DNA of 64,000 nt from Bemisia tabaci (taxonomy: Eukaryota; Arthropoda; Insecta; Hemiptera; Aleyrodidae), in contig NC_092797.1 of the NCBI RefSeq assembly GCF_918797505.1, forward strand, positions 17,497,372 to 17,561,371, written 5' to 3'. Under the pieces are notes generated by a model. It did no database searches, was not told where the DNA came from, and was given only the letters and a program-made list of their open reading frames with translations. This document shows, piece by piece, positions 55,846 through 64,000 of this stretch (position 1 is its first letter; each line of letters starts with the position of its first letter). The position numbers were made by a program, and so were the translations under genes.

Positions 55846-57286
55846 TTGTATCTGTTTGATCACTTTCATCGCCTGCGATGCGGTTATTTCCAAACAACCA
55901 GGGTTTATGTAGTTTGCAGGGCTACACGAGTTGCTTTAAACAATTTTTTTTTTCTGTGTAAGTAATAAACGTGTGCGTGTGATCGCATGCATGGAACGGA
56001 CCATGGCTCGTTTTAAACCGTTCAAAATTTCAGGAATTCTAATGTAAAATATGTAAATTTTAAGCTTAAAAGAATTAAAACCAGTTAAATTAGTGACTCG
56101 GATATGTACACGCGTAATGTAATCAGAAACAGAAGTTCATGAGCGCGTTGACAATTTTAAGTTTTAGTTCTCATTGATTTTGTGTAAGTAAAACCATTTT
56201 TTCGAGAGATTTTTGTCGTACAAATTAATGCAGTCATACGACATGAAATTGCCTTGATGAATAAAAATATAGGCAAAATTCTGATTTGAAATGTTGAGGG
56301 ACTGTTCTAGATCCTAAATTTACAAGTAGAGCCCGGACGCAAAAAATTAACTTAAAAAAATCAACTGGTATTGATTAGCACGTTGTTTCTTACGTTATAA
56401 ACTTTTTAATACCTGTAGCAAACCGGCAACAGCGAGTAAGCTGTGCACACATCTGTTGATCGGTTGAAAACTGGAGCGGCTCTTAAGAACGTTTCAGAAC
56501 CATGCAAAATTAGTTCGAACGCCTTCAGTTACTCGATAGTCAGAAGCGGTGAGAAGTTCGCCCAAGCTCGAAAATAGTGATTTCACTAACTCCTATGAGC
56601 TGCAGTGTATCTGGTCGACAAGCTGTAAAATTGCTCATGGATAGCGATGTGTTGCTGAGTAAGGCGAAAATCCATATTCAAATCCACAGGAACCGTTTTC
56701 TTCGATTTAATTTCGTATTCTAAGATGAAATGACCCTATAGACCCAACTTATGGGCGAACTTTCTAAATTAGCTAACTTAGTCTATGCGGAGACGGGGGT
56801 AGGGGGCAAATCATGTACGGTTTGATTCTATAGTAAATATTTCCCGCCCTCTTTTTGCCAAAAGTAATGATAGTAGAATCTTCACACCGAAAAAAATGTT
56901 CGTTCATGTGAACCGAAAGTTGGGTTTTCAAAATCGGCCGTAATATTCGGTTTATGTAAACTTTTTCAGGTAATCGTTCATCTGAAGTTCGCCTCCATTT
57001 TCACCGTAAAAGCTACAATTACTGAATTCTTGATGAAGAAAGACCCATTTCTGCGCATACGGTTTGAAATTTTTGAAGTTTCGTATCTCACGTCTGACGG
57101 GCACAGAATAGTTTCACTCACAAGCGATCCCTTCTAAACTTACACGCAAATTTTAATAGCTCGATTTTCCCAAAAATGTTAGTTGCGGCCATAGATCTCC
57201 GTGTACAACCACCCGTTTCAACCAATAGAAACGCTCCATGTCTCGTTCTCCATGTCATCGATCGTCCCCTACGTTTCCTTTGTCTA
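55846..57286. other. Non-coding segment
   Basis: Near 56885-57010, CACCGAAAAAAATGTTCGTTC and related AACCGAAAGTT/TTCGGTT strings suggest an eroded palindromic element. No coding signal recognised. Confidence 0.4.
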
Positions 57287-57507
57287 CACTGGGAAAAAAA
57301 ACACATTGGGTCTAGAGTCCAGACTCTTGAAAATATTGACAAGAAAAAATACTCTTGATTCACATTCAATCGGATTTTTGCTTGAATCAAAACGAAATCC
57401 GCTTAAATTAAGAGGCTTGGTTCTTGATTTAAGCTAGATTCTGATTGAATCAAGAGTACTTTTTCTTGTCGATGTTTTTAAGAGTCTGGACTCTAGATCC
57501 AATGTGT

Positions 57508-57538
<31 letters not shown>

Positions 57539-57547
57539 CTTCCAGTG
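57287..57547. mobile_element. Family J palindromic MITE, copy 2, with TA duplication
   Basis: TA at 57285-57286, then CACTGGGAAAAAAAACACAT; right end CCAGTG, then TA at 57548-57549. GGTCTAGAGTCCAGACTC and ACTCTTGATT pair with their inverses. A long T run at about 57510-57538 lies at the right end. TA duplication with CACTGG ends is typical of Tc1/mariner-type MITEs. Non-coding. Confidence 0.88.
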
Positions 57548-58099
57548 TAAGCCCCCAGTTTACTAAGGACGAGGTGATTAAGTCTGATATAGCATCCATT
57601 GCGTCCAGGCACTTTCCCCAGAAAAATAAATCAGTCTCGTTTGCATACATAACACTTCTCATGCTATTTGTGAATTCAAGTCCATGAATTCTCACAACCC
57701 TTGCCGGAGTCAATTTCCAGCTAAAACTCAGTACACGCAAAGCCTGGAAAAGCTGTGTCCAATCTAAACTTGAGATTAACGTTGAAACAAAGCACGAAGC
57801 GTGGCAGGCGGCCCCGAAAATAGGGAAAAAACCAAATTAATAATTCAGAGGGTACGGCGCGGCGGAACGGCGCGGCCGGCGTGAGCGTGGCGGTGATAAA
57901 GCAAATACTGAAATTAAAAAGGGGTGTCAGATCGGGACCTAAATGATAGTGATTTTGAAAATTGACTGGGGGCATGAGATGCATGAGGATCCGTCTACGT
58001 GACGAGGACCCCGGAGAGATCAACTTTAGAATATCATTTACCACACTGTTGTCGACTGTGGGCGGAAATTCCTCTTTTTCTGGCAAGTTTTTAGATATA
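57548..58099. other. Non-coding segment with CpG-rich spot
   Basis: A CGGCGCGG-rich spot at 57855-57890. The minus-strand frame 57721-58209 runs into the family J element and has no domain. Confidence 0.4.
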
Positions 58100-58545
58100 C
58101 ACTGGAAAAAAAGTCTCTTGGATCCAGAATCTACACTGGAAAAAAAAGACATCGGATCTAGAGTCCAGACTTTTGAAAATATCGACAAGAAAAAATATTC
58201 TTGATTCAATTGGGTTTTTGCTTAAATCAAGAACCAAGCCTCTTAATTTGAGCGGATTTCCTTTCGATCTAAGCAAAAATCTGATTGAATCAAGAGTATT
58301 TTTTTTTGTCAAGAGTCTGGACTCTAGATCCAATGTGTTTTTTTTCCAGTGTAGACTCCTTCAACATTTGACGAGAGAAAATTCTCTTCATTTTATCGGA
58401 TTTTTGCTTGAACCAAGAAGAAAACCGCCTAAATTAAGAGGTTCGGCTGTTGATTATAGCAAAAATCCGATTGGATCAAGAGTATTTTTTCTTGTCAAAT
58501 TTTTAAAAGTCTGAACTCTAAATCCAAGATACTCTTTTTTCAGTG
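58100..58545. mobile_element. Family J MITE, older copy, interrupted by a younger copy
   Basis: TA at 58098-58099, CACTGGAAAAAAAGTCTC at left; TTTTTTCAGTG at right, then TA at 58546-58547. Left GGATCCAGAATCTA and right GAACTCTAAATCC are diverged inverses. A younger family J copy occupies 58134-58351, splitting the arm at a TA. Confidence 0.85.
58134..58351. mobile_element. Family J MITE, younger nested copy
   Basis: CACTGGAAAAAAAAGACATC at left and CAATGTG, T run, CCAGTG at right. TA lies on both sides at 58132-58133 and 58352-58353. Arms GGATCTAGAGTCCAGAC and ATTCTTGATTCAATTGG pair with their inverses with few mismatches, fewer than in the host copy. Confidence 0.88.
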
Positions 58546-58706
58546 TAAAATAAAAAAAAATACGCAGAAAAAAAGCAGGAACAGAGAGAAAAATGGAGGG
58601 GAGCGAGATAGAGAAGAACGGGGACAAAAGAGAAAAAGGAAGATAAGGAAACAACCAATGGCAACCCAAGAACTTATGGGTTGCACGAAAATACTCATGT
58701 TCCGTA

Positions 58707-59368
58707 CAGGGCCGGATTTAGGGGGTGGCCACATGGGCCGCGGCCAATGGCGGCAAATTTAGGGGGCGGCAAATTTTGCATTTTTTTTTCAACATCGGTA
58801 TTAAAAAAAATCGAATTCAGAAAAAAAATTACAAACGAGAAGAGGTGACAAAATCTCTTTTTCCTGAGAGTGCAGTCATTTCTTTTTGTCGTCTTTCGGT
58901 GATACAAGAGACAGCGCGGCGCGGCGCGGCGCAGAGAGCAATGATGACGAGGACTTGAGATAAAAAGAATCCCTCGGCGCGGCGCGGCGGTCGGCATGAA
59001 ACACATACCTAGTAGCGCCTACAAAACTGCGTGAATACTTCACGCATTGCGTCGAACACAGTGCGGTCGGCGTGAAACACATAGCGCTTACAAGACTGCA
59101 TGAATACCTCACGCATTGCGCCAAACACAGTGCAGTTAGCGCGACGCGGAAGTGAAAGTTGAAATTATTAACCCCCATTATTGTTTGTTCTTTCACAATG
59201 TTTTCGTTCATTTCTTATAAATGCAAGGCATTGTCCACACAGAGATAGGTTTACGGAACTTAATTTTTGCGCAAAGTTCCGTGAACTTTAGCTAGTAGTG
59301 TTGATAGGGCTTTCGCAAAATAAGTGTCCAACACGATTAAACGCGTCTTATTATGCACCCCTTTCCCT
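58707..59368 (-). mobile_element. Family E hAT-type element, truncated copy 3
   Basis: Starts CAGGGCCGGATTTAGG and follows the inverted layout of 34681: GGCCGCGGCC-type palindrome, CTGAGAGTG, GGCGCGGCGC run, two tandem units around GAATACTTCACGCATTG, then CACAGAGATAGGTTTACGG. It breaks off near 59368 before the far end. A GGCGC expansion at 58916-58932 and 58978-58990 is larger than in other copies. Confidence 0.82.
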
Positions 59369-59984
59369 CCTAATTGACCTCTTCTAAATCTCAAAGCCCT
59401 AAAATATGAAGGCGATGAATTAATTTATCACATTATTAATTAATTTGCAATTTAAATGTGGTTGGTACATAGAGTTTCTACTGTTTTTTTTTTCGTATTT
59501 TTATATCTGGCGCTTGAGCCCTTTTGTAACTGACCGATTCAATTCATGAGAAAAGTGAAAATTAAAGAGATCCTCGGGTACTCACGGCACCGATGTGCAA
59601 GTGTTGATGGAGTCCGTCTCGGTCATTCGCGAGCGGATACATTGCCATCCCTGTGTTTCGTATGGCACGGAGAGAAGGAGGGGGTAGTTCCACCCAAGTT
59701 GGAGGGCAGCGGGGGTGAAGAGAGGGCCTGACGTGAATCCCGTAATCCTCCAAAAATGAGCGACAGGATGTGCCGGATTAAAGTGTCAACTCCATGATAC
59801 CTTTTTAAGCTCGCTTCGTCCAGCCGTTTGCCTTTGCAGCAGTCACTAACGTTGCCGATTCGGTCCGCTGCATGACGCCTTTCTACTTACCTGTTCAAAG
59901 AACCTAAGTGCGTCGGTTCAAAGAGGACTCGCTAATTTTCGACTAAGCCTTTAAATGCACACCAGCGACATGGGCTCATGTAAT
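59369..59984. other. Non-coding segment
   Basis: No domain-bearing frame and no element ends recognised. Confidence 0.35.
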
Positions 59985-60358
59985 CGTCCTTCTGACGTAA
60001 GAACATATCTTAGTCTCCACGTGAGCCCTGTTTTACATACAAATTCATGTTTTCTGAGGCTCATGCGAAAATCGAGTAACGCCTGTACGGCCGTGCTGAG
60101 GAAAAACGCCGTATGAATTTTTAGGCGTTGCGAAATTTCCCTCGGAAAACAACGAATTTTCAGGAAAATTTGTGAACATTTCTCCTCCGATTTTTCGGAG
60201 GATTTTGTTCGAAATTTGATCTAAAAAGTCTGAAAATTTCAAGGAAAAATATTCATAACTTTCTCAAAAATAAACATTTTATCGAAGGAAATTTGGCAAC
60301 CCTCGAGTGTTCATAGGACGTTTTTCCTTAGCACGGCAACGTACGTCAGAGGAGAGAC
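59985..60358. mobile_element. Family P element, copy 4, split by a family M insertion
   Basis: CGTCCTTCTGACGTAAGAAC with ATATCTTAGTCTCCACG and GAGCCCTG at left; GAGGCTCATGCGAAAATCG with AGTAACGCCTGTACG at about 60057-60088. The tail TACGTCAGAGGAGAGAC resumes at 60341 after the family M element. Removing the insertion restores the usual family layout. Confidence 0.75.
60090..60337. mobile_element. Family M MITE, copy 3, nested in family P
   Basis: GCCGTGCTGAGGAAAAACGC at left and GTTTTTCCTTAGCACGGC at right. GGCGTTGCGAAATTTCCC and GGAAATTTGGCAACCC are the subterminal pair. Flanks GTACG at left and CGTACG at right suggest a short target duplication that was not resolved precisely. Confidence 0.82.
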
Positions 60359-61116
60359 AATGTGTCAGAGTCATAATAGCCAATAGGATTCCTGAGAGCC
60401 TGGCCAAAATCGCAGGATTCTCCTATCAGAAGACTCCTTTTCCAATTGGGCAAATTCTCGCATTTTTCAAAACGTTTTAAACTTTCCCTCCTTACTCAAG
60501 AAGTGACCAACTACATACCACCGCCTGGCAATGGACTTGCTCCTATTTTGACAAGTCGGCTGCTAAGAATCAAGAATGACGGACAGGAATAACATAGGAT
60601 ACAAATAATTTTTAAATGTTACAAAAGTAGAATTTGAATATTTTCTCATGCCTTTAAGAGGCAGACTGTAATCAAAAAGTGTCCCCGGGGTACGTTCTAC
60701 CCCGATTCAACAAGCTTTCTCAACATGTCCTCAACGATTTTCAGGTCTCACCGTATCTGTTCAAGGAGGTTAAAGTTTTGTCGCAGCCTCTTTTAACAGA
60801 ATTTATGTGTATGAAACTAGGGGAGATATCTGCATATTACAATTTTTCATCACTATAATCTCTGTTAATTTTAAGGTCCATACGATGTTTTTCCCTGGTG
60901 CGACCATACGGATTTACGAGACTGTTTTTCATGATTTTTTCTTGTCTTGAGAAGCTGTAAATGGACCCGCTGGTCTCAAAATTTTGAAGTATGCCATGAC
61001 CATTCTTTTTCGCGAGGCGGTCTTTGAGGGTGCGAAGTGTCCCTCAAGGGCTGGGTCAAGTATTAATATGGAAAGACAAGGAGCCTTAAGTCGGGTGGAG
61101 ACGATTCAAAGAGCGC
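60359..61116. other. Non-coding segment
   Basis: No element ends or domain-bearing frames recognised. Confidence 0.35.
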
Positions 61117-61351
61117 CGTTTGTCGTCTCCAGACGAAAGAACGTAACTGCAATGGACTCGATAGTTCAACTTTTCACGGAGGCAAGGTTGTGCAATTTCT
61201 GTCCAAATGACAAGTTTTGCGTGTGATCAGAAGAAAAACATGTAAAATTTTCAGTTGAAAATATCCAACAGTTTCCTTTTAAAATATATGTTCTTAGTAT
61301 AAACTTTGCAACGTTGAATTGTAGTTACGTTCTTTTGTCTGGGGAACAACA
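61117..61351. mobile_element. Family N MITE, copy 3
   Basis: TTGTCGTCTCCAGACGAAAG and AACGTAACTGCAATGG at left; TTTGCAACGTTGAATTGTAG, TTACGTTCTTTTGTCTGGGG at right are imperfect inverses. AT-rich centre. Non-coding. Confidence 0.6.
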
Positions 61352-61481
61352 ATTTGAAGAGTCAAAAAGATTTTGCCGATTATTTAACACTCACCCACCC
61401 TTTGTAACGCGATCGTAACGCTGGTCTAGACAACCCCAAAATAATTATTTAACATTTGTCTCGACATCCACCCCCTCTTTA

Positions 61482-61482
<1 letters not shown>

Positions 61483-61513
<31 letters not shown>
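61483..61513. repeat. Poly-A tract of about 31 bases
   Basis: A pure A run between CCCCCTCTTTAC and CTCGGCAAAAAG. No retroposon body recognised. Confidence 0.85.
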
Positions 61514-61516
<3 letters not shown>

Positions 61517-63443
61517 GGCAAAAAGTTTCTCACTTTAAAAGGGGAAGAGCGTAGCCTCTGTTAATTAGAAGGCTCTATGTTCCAAGAAACAAGGAAAACT
61601 GAGACAAGACATTAGCATATAAAACTTTTAAATAATGAGAAAAATAGAAAGAAAAATTTGGGATCCACTATATATGCTGGTACGGTACGTACAGCACGTT
61701 GACATTGACACCCCCATTCCTCACCCCTAGACACGCTCGGTCACAAAATTATGAAGACCCACCCTCCGGAGCGATACGTAATTTACGGACCGCCCCTGAG
61801 ATTATGCATGATTCTTCAATGTAAAAGAACCTAAGTGTCTTCACTTCATGGACTATTTAAAGCAAAATTTCCTCTAAATTTTAGTCACACTTTCATTTTA
61901 AGAATTTTTATTATCAGATCGATAGATTTTCATTAAAAGAGAGAAACAGTTGCACAATCCATGCGATACCTGATGCCACGTCTTGAACTTTCACTCTTCA
62001 ATTCGTCACCTGGCTGAAAAAAGGGCGTAACTACACTTTGAGGTGAACCATAGTGAAAGCAATAAGTTACATGAACGACAGAATTCACTCCACTGATGCC
62101 ATATTGTGCTGACAAATCAGCAGTTTTCTCCATTTGAGCCCATGTGTAATATCCACATTTAATAATGGCATAACCAGGCAACCTTGATTCATCGCAAACA
62201 GTACGTACGTCCTTTTGTAAGGAAGGCGACCAATCAACGAATTAAAGCACTCAAAACAGATCACGGAGATTGGGCAACAGCGGATGACCGAATTAGATAT
62301 ACGGGACTTGAGCCTCTGCTGGCCGCCCCCGAAAGTTATCGCGAAAATTTTACACCGACGAAATTGTTTTATCACACGTTTATTAGTATTTAATGTTTCG
62401 CGCTCACGTTTCCGAAATGAATTATTCTGCCCCCGTAATTGTTCGGGAACTTTTAATCTTTCTATTTATCCCGGCTTGAAATTGCTTGCAAATACCAAAC
62501 GCTGGCCTTTGTACTTGAACCAACTCTCGCGGCCCCTTCCCTACTTCATCCTTGAGCTCAAAAGCCGCATCATTCCAGCGTAGGTGAGGCTTTAATTATT
62601 TGAAGGGAGCGTTTTTCTATTTTTCTTCCAAAGCAAAATCAGTTTACCAGGGAGCTGTAGCATTTCAGGACGTGTTAACACGCAAAAGCAGTTTTTTTTT
62701 TCTCGCACGTCCTTTGGAAGTGTCTATCATTTGTACCATGAACCAATCTTTAATACTTTTAGTGATTCATTGCCGATGCATGTAGGGTCGGACTTCAGAA
62801 ATTTCTGGCAAATCAGCACAATTTTACGCTATTTTAAGGTTCGAAGTTTATAAGGTAATCGCAAAAATGGTCATCGAAAAATGAAACATTCAATCTAGAA
62901 AGTACATGGTGGAATTTTGAAGGAGAGACAAGGTGTTCAGTAAGAAAGGTAAAAATAAAGAGATAGGAATACATGTATATTAAATTCACCAGATATCTAA
63001 AGCAGGCTGCAGGAGGTCCCATTCGACAATCATTTAGTTGGTAATGACAATATTTTGGGACGTCACCGAATATTTGAAGCCTAATTTTGCAAGATAAACA
63101 TAACTAAATTTTATTAAAATTCACTGACTGATTGTGAACGGCTTATTTTGGCTCCCCTCTTGAGTCCAGAGTTTTTGGCGGACAAGGTGCAGTCATATTT
63201 TAATGATATTTTCACTAACCCTTAGATGCTGAAGCCCGGTCAAATTGACAGGAGACTTGTTTAAAAAACTGTAGCCACGCGAGTTGTGAGGGACCGCGGT
63301 ACATACGAGCCATAGATGCAGGTCTGTAAATATTTATGCATTAAAAAAAGAATCAAACCTCAAATTGAAAAAAGAAGAAAAATTGAGGAACAACTGAGTC
63401 GAGACGTGATCGGGCATTTTAAATTTTTCTCTCGAATCTGAAC
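61514..63443. other. 1.9 kb without recognised genes
   Basis: Contains a family P-like fragment near 62021 (GGGCGTAACTACACTTTGAG). Minus-strand frames at 61933-62181 and 62085-62375 and plus frames at 62184-62583 overlap and have no recognised domain. Confidence 0.4.
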
Positions 63444-63945
63444 GACACCTCACTGGCAGCATAGAAAGGAGCATTGCGAGTTCACGCATAGCGCCATCGC
63501 GCCTTCAATTTTGCAGATGCAACTCGGACATCCATCATGTACGAATAGTTGTATCTCTGCGCCGTCATCAGTGCGCCCCATTTTACCTTGCTCTATTTCC
63601 ATAATGTGTTTGTTTCAGTTTGTCTTATTTGTATTTTTAGCGGTGCTTTAAAGACTGTATGAGCAAAACAGCCGTAAATAGGATAGCCGTAATAATCGTG
63701 CCTCGTGCTTCAACTTTTCTCACGACACCTCATTGGCAGCATAAAGCGGAGCTTCATATTGCGGATTCACAGCTCGCGCCATCGCGCCTTCAATTTTGCA
63801 GATGCAACACAACATCCATCAATCACGAATAGTTGTATCTCTGCGCCCGTCTTTCCATTTGCTCCATTCGCATATTGTGTTAGTTTCGTTGTCTGATTTT
63901 TAGTGGTGCTTCAAGGGCTACGTGAGCAACACAGCCGAAAATAGA
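63444..63945 (+). repeat. Two tandem units of about 280 bp
   Basis: GACACCTCACTGGCAGCAT at 63444 recurs at 63724 as GACACCTCATTGGCAGCAT. Shared text includes GCGCCATCGCGCCTTCAATT, TTGCAGATGCAAC, ACGAATAGTTGTATCTCTGC, TTAGCGGTGCTTTAAAG and GAGCAA.ACAGCCG. Units are about 80 percent similar by eye. A local duplication or the start of a longer array beyond the window. Confidence 0.8.
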
Positions 63946-64000
63946 ATGTGTCCTAATATAATCTATTATCATTTTGAAAAGAAAAAAATGTTAGAGGTCT

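Overview
The window reads as animal nuclear DNA, most likely from an arthropod with a repeat-rich genome. A hemipteran such as a whitefly would fit the density and style of the repeats, but that is a guess from general character, not from a diagnostic gene. No operons, ribosome binding sites, rRNA genes, tRNA genes or conserved multi-exon coding genes were recognised. The longest open frames are about 200 codons or less and come from low-complexity DNA, tandem repeats or palindromes. The window is best read as intergenic or intronic sequence densely seeded with short non-autonomous DNA transposons (MITEs), hairpins and tandem repeats.

Families were defined by comparing the window with itself. 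A: about 160 bp palindromic elements (607, 37358, 42236). B: hAT-like palindromic MITEs starting CAGTGGCGTGGCGTG (1812, 7063, 18824, 27453, plus a fragment). C: about 250 bp elements with ends near CACAGTGGATCGAGTCA (six copies). D: about 300 bp elements with ends GGAGAATTTGC (three copies). E: about 0.9 kb hAT-type elements with CAGGGCCGGAT ends, 8-bp target duplications and internal tandem repeats (five copies). F: an about 180 bp dispersed repeat (two copies). G: about 277 bp hAT-type MITEs with CAGGGTGG ends (two copies). H/J/K/L: elements with CACTG(G)AAAA ends, several at TA targets. M: about 250 bp elements starting CCGTGCTAAGG. N: about 240 bp elements with long palindromic ends. P: about 120 bp palindromes around GGGCGTAACT.

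Three structures stand out. A 1.29-kb near-perfect palindrome lies at 11171-12463 and carries many AAAATGGCGGC motifs. A 1.1-kb element lies at 54730-55836; it has a perfect 9-bp direct repeat at its borders, arrays of 33-bp repeats as inverted ends, and a repetitive basic reading frame inside. This is the only locus here that looks protein-coding, and it may be a degenerate Mutator-like element. A 0.9-kb hAT-type element at 46971-47854 has a perfect 8-bp duplication. At least four clear nested insertions (D in C, G in E, M in P, J in J) give a relative insertion history.

Microsatellites, homopolymer tracts (T47, A37, A31), an AAG-rich tract at 44113-44536 and several CpG-rich patches (around 17090-17400, 23170-23830, 25700-26350, 42840-43560) fill the rest. 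The patches could be promoters or first exons of genes outside the window, but nothing here proves it. All coordinates, duplications and repeat relationships come from reading by eye without alignment software, so family boundaries can be off by a few bases.
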